Source: DASWKG01 sp036396755
Lineage (GTDB): Bacteria > Actinomycetota > UBA4738 > CALAEC01
NCBI GenBank assembly: GCA_036396755.1
Contig: DASWKG010000146.1
Location: 1 to 19,858 of the forward strand
Length of the DNA stretch: 19,858 bases
Direction of reading: 5' to 3'
Below, in pieces: positions 5,940-14,218 of this stretch (positions are counted from its first letter, which is position 1; the number at the start of each line of letters is the position of its first letter). The notes beneath the pieces are model-generated. The model was not told the DNA's origin, did no database searches, and saw nothing but the letters and a program-made list of their open reading frames with translations. Position numbers and translations under genes: made by a program.

Positions 5940-8684
5940 GTGAGGAGCCTGAAGGTCGTCCCGCTGCTCCTGGCGATCGCCGCCGGGATGGTCTTCCCGG
6001 CGGCGGCCGGGGCGCACCACGGTAGCCCGCTCGAGGGCTGTCTCGGAGACGCGCGCACGTCGACGGGCCTCGCGCTCGTGGAGTGCATCGCCGGGCCGGA
6101 CGCCGGCGCCCCGGGCCTCGGAGGACCGGCCGCGCCGGACGCGGCCACCGGCCTCTCGCCGTGCCGGCAGGCCGACCGCGTCAACGACGCATGCCCGGCC
6201 TGGGTCGGGACCTACGGCGAGGCGAACGACACCCCGGGCGGCTCGATCTCGCAGTCCCCCGACGACACCGCATCCCTCGTCCTGCTGAGCGCCGACGAGC
6301 AGCGCCTCTACGTGGCCGGGCGCAGCTTCGCGCCCGGCACCACCACCTACGGCTGGGCCGTGGTCGCGTTCGACGCCGCCACGGGCGCACAGCTCTGGAC
6401 GACCCGACACGACGCCGGCGCCGCCGCGCTCCCCACCGCGCTCGCCGAGAGCCCCGACGGTGGCACGCTGTACGTCGCCGGATCGGCGCCACGCGTCTCC
6501 GAGCCCGGGACCGAGTTCCTCACCCTCTCGATCGACGCCTCCAGCGGAACGATCGAGGGGCAGCGCCGCTGGCACGGCGAAGGCGATGTGGCCGGGACGC
6601 CGGCCGCGGTGACCCCGAGCCCCGACGGCACGCGCCTGTACGTGGGCGGCTCGTCGTGGGCGAGCGGCGCCTCCGACAGCAGCGACTACGCCGTGGTCGC
6701 CTACGACCTCGTGAAGGACGAGCTGCGGTGGGCGGCCGAGCACGACGGCGGGCTGGGCCTCTACGACCTCCTGAACGACATGGCGCTCGCGGGCGGCACG
6801 ATCTTCGTCACCGGGCAGAGCAAGGCGAGCGGCGGCGTCTGGGACTCCGACGCCGCGACCCTCGCGATCGACGCGGCCACCGGTGACCTCCGCTGGGAGC
6901 AGCGCCGAGACGGCGGCACGCGCGAGATCGACGCGGGCAACCACCTCGTGGCCTCCCCCGACGGCTCGCGGGTCTTCGTCGCCGGCATCTTCGGGAGGCC
7001 GGGGACGGGCAACTCGGCGTTCGGGCCCTCCGCCTTCCTGATCAGCGACTACGCGGTCCTCGCCTACGACGCCGCGACCGGCGCCGAGGCGTGGGCGACG
7101 CGGTACCGCGGCCCGACGCCACCGATCAGCGGGCTCAACGTGCCCTCGGGGATGACCATCGACGACCGCGGCGAGCGAGTGTTCGTCACGGGCCTCTCCT
7201 CCGGCGTCGTCGAGTACGACTTCGACGCCGCCACGATCGCGCTCGACGCCGGCACCGGCGCGCTCGCGTGGGAGCACCGCTACGGGCTCCCCGGGCACAA
7301 CTACGAGTACGGCGCGGCGGTCGCCTACGAGCCCGAGCAGGACCGCGTCTACGTGAGCGGCTCGAGCGCCACCATGGCGTTCACCCAGTTCCAGATCGGC
7401 AAGCAGTCGCGCGCGATCGCGCTGGGGATCGACGCGGGGTCCGGCGGCCAGGTCTGGGCGGCCCGCTACGGCGGCCACGGGACGGACGAGGACCCGAAGC
7501 AGACGCTCGACTACGACACGGCGACCGGCGTCGCGGTCGGCACGGCATCGCGCCGGCTCTTCGTCACCGGGACGTTCGGCAAGCGCACCTACAACCCCGC
7601 GAACGAGGAGCGCTACGCGTTCCGGTTCGGCGCGCTCTCCTACGCGCTGCCCGGCGCGGGCCCGGCCCTCCCCGACGCGGGCGGCTGGCACTCGCAGAAC
7701 CTCGAGTTCGTCACCCACGTCCCCACGAACAACGACACCGCCGGGGCGAAGATCGTCGGCAACTACCTCTACGTCACCACGTCGCAGCACCTGAAGATCT
7801 ACGACATCAGCGACCCCGAGCTCCCGATGCTCACCGGCGCGCTCGCGTTCCCCGCCGAGGAGGAGCCGTACTTCGCCGAGGAGGACCCCGACACGAACGG
7901 GAAGATCCTGCTCGTCGGCTCGCTCGTGATCGACGTCACCGACAAGGCAAACCCCCGGGTGGTGGGCGACCTGACGCGCAACCAGCACACGATGACCTGC
8001 GTGCTCGACTGCACCTGGGCCTACGGCTCGGAGGGCGTGATCATCGACATCCGCAACCCGGCGCAGCCGGCGGTCGCCGGCAGCTGGGGCGGCAGCGGCC
8101 ACGACGTGACCGAGGTCGCGCCGGGGATCGTGATGACCGCAACCAACCCGATCAAGCTGCTCGACGCCCGCGCGAACCCGGCCGCGCCCACCCTCCTCGC
8201 GTCGGGGCCGCAGGAGCCGGGACAGTTCAACCACGGGATCCTGTGGCCGCACGGGGCGACCGACGACTTCTTCCTCGTGGGCGGCGAGTCGGGAACCACC
8301 AACAACTGCTCGGCGAACAAGAGCGCGGTGCTACGCACCTTCGACGCGACGCACTGGCAGGACGACGGCACGTTCACCAAGCTGGGGTCCTACACGGTTC
8401 GCAACGGGCTGTACACGAGCGGCGACTCACCGGCCGACCTGTTCTGCGCCCACTGGTTCGACCCGCACCCCGACTACCGCAACGGCGGCGTCGTTGCGAT
8501 GGCGTGGTACGAGCACGGCACGCGGCTGCTGCGCGTCAGCGACGCGGGCCAGATCCGCGAGATCGGCTTCTACGTCCCGTACGGCGGCTCGACCTCGGCC
8601 GCGTACTGGGCGAACGAGGAGATCCTCTACTCGCTCGACTACAACCGCGGCTTCGACATCCTGCGCTACACGGGCCGCGGCTGA
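5940..8684 (+). CDS. Secreted PQQ-like propeller fused to LVIVD-type module
   Basis: 914 aa, GTG start 3 bases after the previous stop, with GGTGAG about 7 bases upstream. Signal peptide RSLKVVPLLLAIAAGMVFPAAAG. Residues 25-90 hold four cysteines (34, 49, 75, 85). Residues 90-575 are a PQQ_2-like propeller with blades of the type 'SPDGxxLYVxG...DYAVxAYDxxTGxxxW'. None of the signature residues of true quinoprotein dehydrogenases is evident, so I do not propose that it binds PQQ. Residues about 585-914 repeat the module of the preceding gene: compare HTMTCVLDCTWAYGS with HTMTCIADCTYLYGS, and YNRGFDILRYTG with YIRGFDILRWNG. The gene therefore looks like a fusion of the two propeller families found singly elsewhere in the window. 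Likely extracellular binding or scaffold protein; ligand unknown. Confidence 0.88.
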   Translation: MRSLKVVPLLLAIAAGMVFPAAAGAHHGSPLEGCLGDARTSTGLALVECIAGPDAGAPGLGGPAAPDAATGLSPCRQADRVNDACPAWVGTYGEANDTPGGSISQSPDDTASLVLLSADEQRLYVAGRSFAPGTTTYGWAVVAFDAATGAQLWTTRHDAGAAALPTALAESPDGGTLYVAGSAPRVSEPGTEFLTLSIDASSGTIEGQRRWHGEGDVAGTPAAVTPSPDGTRLYVGGSSWASGASDSSDYAVVAYDLVKDELRWAAEHDGGLGLYDLLNDMALAGGTIFVTGQSKASGGVWDSDAATLAIDAATGDLRWEQRRDGGTREIDAGNHLVASPDGSRVFVAGIFGRPGTGNSAFGPSAFLISDYAVLAYDAATGAEAWATRYRGPTPPISGLNVPSGMTIDDRGERVFVTGLSSGVVEYDFDAATIALDAGTGALAWEHRYGLPGHNYEYGAAVAYEPEQDRVYVSGSSATMAFTQFQIGKQSRAIALGIDAGSGGQVWAARYGGHGTDEDPKQTLDYDTATGVAVGTASRRLFVTGTFGKRTYNPANEERYAFRFGALSYALPGAGPALPDAGGWHSQNLEFVTHVPTNNDTAGAKIVGNYLYVTTSQHLKIYDISDPELPMLTGALAFPAEEEPYFAEEDPDTNGKILLVGSLVIDVTDKANPRVVGDLTRNQHTMTCVLDCTWAYGSEGVIIDIRNPAQPAVAGSWGGSGHDVTEVAPGIVMTATNPIKLLDARANPAAPTLLASGPQEPGQFNHGILWPHGATDDFFLVGGESGTTNNCSANKSAVLRTFDATHWQDDGTFTKLGSYTVRNGLYTSGDSPADLFCAHWFDPHPDYRNGGVVAMAWYEHGTRLLRVSDAGQIREIGFYVPYGGSTSAAYWANEEILYSLDYNRGFDILRYTGRG

Positions 8685-8722
8685 GCTCCCCGGACCACGC
8701 ATAGTTCTCCCCCCCGCTGGGT

Positions 8723-8768
8723 AACGACCGTGCGGGACCCGCCCCGCACGACGGGTCCCGCTGTCGTT
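8723..8768 (+). terminator. Strong hairpin terminator after the propeller pair
   Basis: Inner stem GCGGGACCCG (8732-8741) / CGGGTCCCGC (8752-8761), perfect over 10 bp with a 10-base loop, closed by an outer perfect 6-bp stem AACGAC (8723-8728) / GTCGTT (8763-8768). It lies 39 bases past the stop at 8684 and just before the ribosome binding site of the next gene. No long T-tract. Confidence 0.8.
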
Positions 8769-8797
8769 GGGGGTGCAAGCGAAGGAAGGGGGGGCCG

Positions 8798-9916
8798 ATG
8801 CCCGCGATACGCGCGCGTCTTCTGCTCGTCGTCTCGTTGATCGTCCCGGTCGCGACCAGCTCCGCGGCCGGCGCCGAGCAGGAGGTCACGCTCGGCGAGT
8901 TCACCGTCTCCGAGGACGCGATGTGCGACCTCCGCGACCGGTGGGTGGAACAGCTGCTCGAGCGCTACCCGGAGGGAACCTGGGCGCCGATGGAGTTCCG
9001 GCTGAACGACGCGCAGCTCGCCACGATGGGCCTGCCCTCCGCCGGGGTGCTCGCGTCGCGCGACTACCCCACGCCCACGCTCGTCTCGCGCGACGGCCGA
9101 ACCGCGCCGGTCTCCACGACCGCGCTCGCCCAGGCCGTGCACGGGTCGATGGATCCCGCAGTGGCGAGCTACGCGGGCATCGGCTGCCTCGGCATCCGGC
9201 CCGGCGCGTGGCTGCTCATCATCGACGGCGGCGGCATCAGCCTGTGCTCCATGGCCCACGTGTACGGGGGCGCCGGCGCCTACGACATCAGCACGGCCGG
9301 CCACTGCGGCAAGGGCGGCGCCACCGCGACGGTGATCGCGGCGGTCGGCAACCGGAGCGACGTGGCCGGGCCGGTGCTCCTCGACTTCGGCCGGTTCTCG
9401 AAGTCGACCGACGGCGGGCTGGGCCGAGACTACGCGCTCATCGACATCGACTCCGCCTACCAGCACCTCGTGACGCCGACGATGTGCTTCTGGGGCGGGC
9501 CGCGCGGCACGTACGCGCGCGAGGGAGGCATCGTCGAGGTGGACTGGAACCACGGGGAGGTCTCCGTGACCCCCGACCCCTTCCTCGCCCAGCCCATCGT
9601 CCACTACGGGCACGGGCTCGGCATCGGCACCGGGGGCACCCCGCGGGCCGGTGCGGCGATCCACTGGGGACGCACGCATTTCATGTTCAGCGGCGCGATC
9701 GTGTTCGGCGACTCGGGCTCGGGCGCGAACACCGTCACGGGGGATGCCGTCGGGGCGAACCTGCAGGCGGCCGGCATCATCACGCACATCTACGTCGACC
9801 CGCTGATGCGCGACGGCGTCGGCATCATGGGTGGCACGAGGGCCACCGCCGTCTCGGGCTCGCTCGCCAACGGCCAGTACGTGCCGTACCCGCTCCCCCT
9901 GCCGGGCTTCCCGTAA
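8798..9916 (+). CDS. Secreted trypsin-fold (S1-like) serine protease
   Basis: 372 aa. Signal peptide MPAIRARLLLVVSLIVPVATSSAAGA. Residues 27-140 look like a propeptide or N-terminal domain (TLGEFTVSEDAMCDLRDRWVEQLL...). The catalytic triad is visible in S1 order: His169 in STAGHCG, Asp211 in RDYALIDID, Ser306 in FGDSGSG. Cys150 and Cys170 bracket the histidine as the classic Cys42-Cys58 disulfide does in chymotrypsin. The long gap to the serine and the DYALIDID motif resemble the alpha-lytic/streptogrisin-like bacterial branch, although overall similarity seems low. The ATG is supported by GAAGGAAGGGGG immediately upstream. The gene is flanked by hairpins on both sides, so it is probably its own transcription unit. 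Substrate unknown; secreted peptidase activity is a confident family inference. Confidence 0.85.
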   Translation: MPAIRARLLLVVSLIVPVATSSAAGAEQEVTLGEFTVSEDAMCDLRDRWVEQLLERYPEGTWAPMEFRLNDAQLATMGLPSAGVLASRDYPTPTLVSRDGRTAPVSTTALAQAVHGSMDPAVASYAGIGCLGIRPGAWLLIIDGGGISLCSMAHVYGGAGAYDISTAGHCGKGGATATVIAAVGNRSDVAGPVLLDFGRFSKSTDGGLGRDYALIDIDSAYQHLVTPTMCFWGGPRGTYAREGGIVEVDWNHGEVSVTPDPFLAQPIVHYGHGLGIGTGGTPRAGAAIHWGRTHFMFSGAIVFGDSGSGANTVTGDAVGANLQAAGIITHIYVDPLMRDGVGIMGGTRATAVSGSLANGQYVPYPLPLPGFP

Positions 9917-9927
9917 AGGGGAGCACG

Positions 9928-9965
9928 CCGGAACCCCTTTTAGGCGCCTGCACAAAGGGTTCCGG
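9928..9965 (+). terminator. Imperfect hairpin after the protease gene, overlapping a candidate promoter
   Basis: CCGGAACCCCTTT (9928-9940) pairs with AAAGGGTTCCGG (9954-9965), 12 bp with one bulged C, around a 13-base loop that contains GGCGCC. It starts 12 bases after the protease stop, as expected for a terminator, but lacks a T-tract and overlaps the half-conserved palindrome described separately. Confidence 0.5.
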
Positions 9966-9986
9966 ACCGGCGGGCGAGAACCCTCC
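9941..9986 (+). promoter_or_regulatory. Half-conserved TGTGCANNTGCACA-type promoter region (degenerate copy)
   Basis: TAGGCGCCTGCACA (9941-9954) keeps the whole right half-site and 3 of 6 left positions. What follows matches the S8 promoter region block by block: AGGG, TCCGGA, CGGCGGNCGA, AACC (9979-9982), then ATG 12 bases on (14 in the S8 copy). The spacing from the first base of the 14-mer to AACC is 38 here and 37 there. Confidence 0.4.
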
Positions 9987-9990
9987 CGAG

Positions 9991-10110
9991 ATGCTCGAAC
10001 GTCGCCCGCCGGTCCTCGTCGCTGCCGTTGCTCTGCTGGCGCTGGGGCTGGCCCCGCCCGCCTCGAGTGCCATCGCGCCGGCCCCGACCGCATCCCGGGG
10101 CACCGCATGA
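9991..10110 (+). CDS. 39-aa signal-peptide-like leader ORF
   Basis: 39 aa: basic start (MLERRPP), hydrophobic core (VLVAAVALLALGLA), then PPASSAIAPAPTASRGTA. It has the three parts of a Sec signal peptide with almost nothing behind, so export would release a peptide of only about 10-15 residues. It ends in ATGA, overlapping the ATG of the repeat-protein gene by 4 bases, the usual arrangement for translational coupling. No ribosome binding site is seen; the ATG is placed like the S8 ATG relative to the shared promoter blocks, so translation may be leaderless. It could be a true small secreted peptide, a leader controlling translation of the next gene, or the relic of a gene whose mature part was lost. 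Coding is inferred from the layout only. Confidence 0.45.
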   Translation: MLERRPPVLVAAVALLALGLAPPASSAIAPAPTASRGTA

Positions 10111-12347
10111 GAGAGGAGATCCCGCTGCCCGCAGCCCGCCGAACCATCGCCGTCCTCGCCTTGCTGCTCTGCACCCCACTCTCCGCCCGAGCCGGCGCCG
10201 TCCCGGCGCTCGAGGAGCGGGCGCTCGTCGAGTCTCGGATCGCGCCGGCGCGCGCGACCGTCCAGCGCCTGCGCGACACACTCGCCCGGGGAGGCCTCGG
10301 CGCGGCGATCCGCGCCGGCGCGATCGCCGCCGAGCGACTCGACGCCGTCGAGGGGCTTCCGGCTCCGGGCCCCGCGCCTCGCACGCTCGCGGAAGCGGCC
10401 GCGTCGATCGCCGCGGCGTCCCGCATGGCGCAGCGCATCGTGCGCCACGGCCCCGCCGCGTCCCTTCCCTCGTGGGTGGAGCGGACGGCGTTCGAGGTGG
10501 CCGTCCGTGGAGGCGGGGACCCGGGCGTCTTCCGGGGCGTCGCCGCCGTGGACCCGGCGCCGGCGCTCCGGGCCGCGGCGCTCATCTCGCGGGCGGTCGA
10601 CCGCGCCATGCCGGCGCTGGCCCGAGCGGCGGAACGCGCGCCCCGGCGCGCGGCGGCCGCCGTCGAGTGCGACCTCGTGTCACAGCCCGGCGTGTGCGTG
10701 GGCGGGCTCGGGGCGAACACCTACGTCCAGGAGGGCATGGTCCACATCGACCTGGGCGGTGACGACACGTACCTCACCGACGCGGGGTTGGCCTCGCTCG
10801 GCGTCGACCTCTACGTCGACCTGACCGGCGACGACCGCTACCTCGCCCCGCTCGGCGGCTACGGCTACGGCTCGGTCGGGGGAGTGGGGATCCTCTTCGA
10901 CGCGGCGGGGAACGACCTCTACCGCAGCGAGTCGACGACGAGCGTCCTCGGAGGGATGGGGCTCGGCCTCGTCGGCGGGGCCGGCTTCATGGTCGACGGC
11001 GCCGGCAACGACACCTACACCTTCGTCTCGGAGGTGACGGGGGGCGCCGCGGGCGCCGGCGGCCTGGGCGAGTCGGTGCTCGGCGGCGTCGGCGTGATGG
11101 TCGACGGCAACGGAAACGACACCTACAGCGCCACCGGCATCGCGCACCCCGTCCGCGAGACGGTCTTCCCCGAGGATCCCGAGGAGCAGCCGTACGACGT
11201 CACGAACGCGGGGAGCGCCGCCGTGAGCATCGGCGGCATCGGCGTGTTCGCCGGTGCCTCCGTGTTCGCCGACGGGGGCGGCACCGACTCGTTCACGGCC
11301 CACAGCCGCATCACGGCCGCTCCTTCCGACTGGCCGCCGGTGCAGGTCACCGCCGACGACGTGGGCTCCGTGCAGCAGTACGGCCTCGTGAACGGGTTCG
11401 GGGACGCGGCGCTGGCGGGCGCCGGCTACTTCCTCGAGGGCGCGGGCACCACCACCTACACCCAGCGATCGGTCATCGAGTCCCTGCCGATCGAGGACCA
11501 GCGCGTGTACATGAACCACGTCGGGATGGGCGAGGGCGCCACGGGGGCCACCGGGGTGCTGTCGGACGCCGGTGGGAACGACACCTACTCGGTGGAGCTC
11601 TCCGGCACCTCGGCCATCTCCTCCCGGGTCGACGACGCGTGCACCCAGCCGTGCCTTCCCTCGTCGCCGAACCCCGTCGCCCCGCCCGTCACCGCCACGA
11701 GCCAGGGCTGGGGGGCCTTCGGGGGGATCGGGCTCCTCGATGACGGCGGCGGGAACGACATCTACCGCATGACCCTGTCCGACTCGGTCTCGGCGACGGG
11801 CGAGGACCTGCGCACGGCACCGGCCGACGAGACGATCGTCGGCAGCGCGTCGACGCAGGGCGCTGCGCTCGCCGGCCAGGGAGCCGGCACCGCCGAGGGC
11901 GCAGGGGTCCTGGCCGACGCGCTGGGGGACGACCGCTACGAGACCACGATCACCTCGCGGGCGTCGGTCGCCGCCACCTCGACGCTGCCCGCGAACCGAC
12001 CCGACGTGCAGGCGACGCCCGGCACCCCGACGGCGCTCGCGCAGGGACTCGGTCAGGGAGCCGGCGGCATCGGCGGGCTGCTCGACCTGGGCGGCGCCGA
12101 TGCGTACTCCGCGTCGGCGGCCTCGTCGACGACGACGGACGGCGGGCCCCCGGTTCCCGCATCGGTCGTGCTGAAGGCCCAGGCGGCCGCCGACGCCGGT
12201 GCCACCGCCCTGGGGCTCGCGTTCGACCTCGACGGCATCTCGGCGGACACCTACACCACCGTTCCCGCGTACCCGGCGTGCACGGGCACCCGCGGACAGG
12301 GCCACTGGCGGGACTGCGGCACCCACGGCGTCGGGTTCAACGGATAG
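10107..12347 (+). CDS. Secreted protein with twelve DxGGNDxY repeats
   Basis: 746 aa. Signal peptide within residues 1-30 (RRTIAVLALLLCTPLSARAG). Residues 35-185 are Ala/Arg-rich and predicted helical. From 212 to 716 a short motif of the form GxGhhhDxxGNDxY recurs twelve times: near 212, 234, 259, 291, 327, 383, 438, 482, 540, 598, 655 and 702. Typical copies are MVDGAGNDTY, MVDGNGNDTY and LDDGGGNDIY. Spacing varies from about 22 to 60 residues because of Ser/Thr-rich inserts. Asp/Asn/Gly-dense turns recall calcium-binding RTX or haemolysin-type beta-rolls, but the RTX nonamer GGxGxDxUx is not followed exactly. Cys pairs occur at 188/197, 512/516 and 725/737. ATG 10107 has GGAGA-type sequence only inside the gene; start choice rests on the ATGA overlap and the signal peptide. 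Cotranscribed with the propeller gene 9 bases downstream. Function unknown. Confidence 0.8.
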   Translation: MREEIPLPAARRTIAVLALLLCTPLSARAGAVPALEERALVESRIAPARATVQRLRDTLARGGLGAAIRAGAIAAERLDAVEGLPAPGPAPRTLAEAAASIAAASRMAQRIVRHGPAASLPSWVERTAFEVAVRGGGDPGVFRGVAAVDPAPALRAAALISRAVDRAMPALARAAERAPRRAAAAVECDLVSQPGVCVGGLGANTYVQEGMVHIDLGGDDTYLTDAGLASLGVDLYVDLTGDDRYLAPLGGYGYGSVGGVGILFDAAGNDLYRSESTTSVLGGMGLGLVGGAGFMVDGAGNDTYTFVSEVTGGAAGAGGLGESVLGGVGVMVDGNGNDTYSATGIAHPVRETVFPEDPEEQPYDVTNAGSAAVSIGGIGVFAGASVFADGGGTDSFTAHSRITAAPSDWPPVQVTADDVGSVQQYGLVNGFGDAALAGAGYFLEGAGTTTYTQRSVIESLPIEDQRVYMNHVGMGEGATGATGVLSDAGGNDTYSVELSGTSAISSRVDDACTQPCLPSSPNPVAPPVTATSQGWGAFGGIGLLDDGGGNDIYRMTLSDSVSATGEDLRTAPADETIVGSASTQGAALAGQGAGTAEGAGVLADALGDDRYETTITSRASVAATSTLPANRPDVQATPGTPTALAQGLGQGAGGIGGLLDLGGADAYSASAASSTTTDGGPPVPASVVLKAQAAADAGATALGLAFDLDGISADTYTTVPAYPACTGTRGQGHWRDCGTHGVGFNG

Positions 12348-12356
12348 GAGGACACG

Positions 12357-13832
12357 ATGCACGGACGCAGGCGCTCACCGCTGATCGCGACCCTGGCGCT
12401 CACGGCGCTCGGCGCGCTCGCGCCCGCCGAGGCTTCCACGGGAGTCTCGGCCGGGGCGCCCTGCATCGCCGCGCTCACCGAGCGGTGCGAGTCGTGGGCC
12501 GCCGTCTACGACGGACCTGCGGGGCTCGACGACCTCGCCGAGGACCTGGCGATCAGCCCCGACGGCTCGACCCTGTTCACGGGCGGGTCGCGCATCGTGG
12601 GCGGCTCGCCGCTGACCGGCGCCGACAGCGACTTCGGCGTGGTCGCGAACGACGCCGACACCGGCGCCTTCCTGTGGGCGACCGGCTACGGAGGGCCCGG
12701 CTCGCCGGACGGCGCGCGCGACGACGGGGTGCTCGACCTCGCGGCGTCCGCCGACGGCTCGCTCGTCTACGCGACCGGCTACTCGCGGGGCGAGACCGGG
12801 GACATCGACTACGACTACGCGACCATCGCGCTCGACGCGATCACCGGAACGCGACGATGGGCGGAGCGCATGGCCGGCGACCCCGGCGACTGGGACCAGG
12901 TCTCCGAGCTGGCCACCGGGACGGTGACCGACGCGGAGGATCGCTCGCGCGAGCTCGTGTTCGTGAGCGGCTACAGCTACACCGCCGACGGCGGCGGGCA
13001 CAGCATCACGGTGGCGTACGAGGGCGCGACCGGCGACGAGGTCTGGCGGGCCCAGATGGAGGGCGGCCCCGAGATCCGCGGCCTCGCGTTCGTGCCGGAC
13101 CCCCGCGAGGACGGGAGCGTGGGCGGGCGCGTGATCGTCACGGGCCGCGACTTCCGGGCCGCCGCCTACGACGCCGAGACCGGCGACCTCCTCTGGGAGC
13201 AGGAGGGCCCGGACGTCGGCGACGCGGGGTACGCCTGGGACGCCGCCGCCAGCCCCGACGGCCGCCACGTGTACGCGACCGGCGTGGCGGCGATCCTCGA
13301 CCTCACGCTCGGCTCCTCGATCGACGGCTTCACGGTCGCGTACGACTCCGCGACCGGCGACGTCGCCTGGACGGCCGTCTACCGGGGCACCGGCGAGGGC
13401 GACGACGTCGGCCAGGCCGTCGTCGCCGACGCCGACCGCGTGTACGTGACCGGCTACGGGAAGGGCGAGGGGCCGCTGACGGAGGGCTTCGTCGCCGCCT
13501 ACGACGCCGGCTCCGGCGCGACCGCCTGGCAGGCGAGCCAGCAGGGTCCCGGTGGAGGCTCGTTCACGGGGTGGGCCATCACGACGAGCCCCGACGGCGC
13601 CCACGTGTTCGCGAGCGGCTACGCCCCGTTCACCGTGACCGACTACCGCGCGGGCGACGGGCGGCGGCTGTGGACGGCGCGGTACACGCCGCCCGCGACG
13701 AGCGACGGGGCGTACGCGCTCGCGGTGTCCCCCGACTCGAGCCGGCTCTTCGCCGCCGGCGCCCACTCGGCGGTCCCGGTCTCCCAGCAGGCGACGGGCA
13801 GCGACTTCCTGACGGCGGCGTACGAGATCTGA
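12357..13832 (+). CDS. Secreted PQQ-like beta-propeller protein
   Basis: 491 aa. Signal peptide MHGRRRSPLIATLALTALGALAPAEA. Cys36 and Cys44 precede ESWAAVYDG, matching the C...CPAWVGTYG stretch in front of the propeller of the 914-aa protein, so the two are paralogues. Residues 50-490 form repeated blades 'ISPDGSTLFTGG...DSDFGVVANDADTGAFLWATGYGG', about 55-65 residues each, as in the PQQ_2/WD40-like superfamily. The family usually serves as an extracellular binding platform; no enzyme motif is visible. AGGAGG at 12346-12351 overlaps the previous stop codon and sits 5 bases before the ATG, so it is expressed with the repeat protein. The two may work together outside the cell (inference from operon order). 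Confidence 0.87.
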   Translation: MHGRRRSPLIATLALTALGALAPAEASTGVSAGAPCIAALTERCESWAAVYDGPAGLDDLAEDLAISPDGSTLFTGGSRIVGGSPLTGADSDFGVVANDADTGAFLWATGYGGPGSPDGARDDGVLDLAASADGSLVYATGYSRGETGDIDYDYATIALDAITGTRRWAERMAGDPGDWDQVSELATGTVTDAEDRSRELVFVSGYSYTADGGGHSITVAYEGATGDEVWRAQMEGGPEIRGLAFVPDPREDGSVGGRVIVTGRDFRAAAYDAETGDLLWEQEGPDVGDAGYAWDAAASPDGRHVYATGVAAILDLTLGSSIDGFTVAYDSATGDVAWTAVYRGTGEGDDVGQAVVADADRVYVTGYGKGEGPLTEGFVAAYDAGSGATAWQASQQGPGGGSFTGWAITTSPDGAHVFASGYAPFTVTDYRAGDGRRLWTARYTPPATSDGAYALAVSPDSSRLFAAGAHSAVPVSQQATGSDFLTAAYEI

Positions 13833-13891
13833 GGGGGTCGCGTCCGGTTCGACCGGTGGATACCATGCCATCACCAGAGCAAGGAGGGTGC

Positions 13892-13928
13892 GCGAAAGGC
13901 CCGCCGCATCGCTGCGACGGGCCCTCGC
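13892..13928. terminator. Hairpin between convergent genes, terminator for the cold-shock gene
   Basis: GGCCCG (13898-13903) pairs with CGGGCC (13918-13923), and inside it CGCA (13905-13908) pairs with TGCG (13913-13916) around a TCGC loop. GCGA (13892-13895) and TCGC (13925-13928) extend the base. Read on the minus strand the stem is followed by TTTCGC, so it suits the cold-shock gene best and may also stop transcription from the propeller gene. Confidence 0.65.
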
Positions 13929-13941
13929 TTGAAGCTTCGAA

Positions 13942-14142
13942 CTAGATGGTCTTGAGGCTCGAGGCCTGGGGACCCTTCGGGCCCTGGGTGATCTCGAACT
14001 CCACCTTCTGGTTCTCCTCGAGCGTGGTCAGGCCGGAGTTCTGAACCTCTCCGAGGCCTACGAACACGTCGGGACCGTTCTCCTGGACGATGAAGCCGAA
14101 GCCCTTGTCCGGGTTGAACCACTTCACGGTGCCGTTCGTCAT
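13942..14142 (-). CDS. Cold-shock domain protein with altered RNP2
   Basis: 66 aa, the usual length of a single-domain CspA-type protein that binds single-stranded nucleic acid in the cytoplasm. TNGTVKWFNPDKGFGFI is canonical and includes RNP1 (KGFGFI). The second motif, normally VFVHFS, here reads VFVGLGEVQNSG: the conserved His and Phe are replaced by Gly-Leu. The remainder (GLTTLEENQKVEFEITQGPKGPQA) is canonical, so the fold is surely kept. ATG 14142 is preferred over TTG 14148 because family members begin M-x-x-GTVKWFN; AGGGGG lies 9 bases upstream. It is transcribed away from the bPH2 gene from an extended -10 near 14265, with a leader of about 110 bases that contains inverted repeats, as often seen for csp mRNAs. 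Confidence 0.93.
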   Translation of the reverse strand: MTNGTVKWFNPDKGFGFIVQENGPDVFVGLGEVQNSGLTTLEENQKVEFEITQGPKGPQASSLKTI

Positions 14143-14218
14143 GAGCAAAAACCCCCTCTCCTGGCCGGTGCGGACCTACCTACTCACCCGTCGGCCAAAC
14201 CGGCGAACTTTCGCCGGG

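Noticed and set aside
5940..7680. PQQ-dependent quinoprotein dehydrogenase
   Set aside because: The blades resemble PQQ_2 propellers, but I see no vicinal cysteines, tryptophan-docking motif pattern or catalytic Asp context of quinoprotein alcohol or glucose dehydrogenases.
5802..8252. 816-residue open frame on the minus strand
   Set aside because: Antisense shadow of the PQQ-LVIVD fusion gene, with no recognisable domain and biased composition.
10107..12347. Type I secreted RTX toxin
   Set aside because: It has an N-terminal Sec-type signal peptide, lacks exact RTX nonamers, and no type I exporter genes are nearby.
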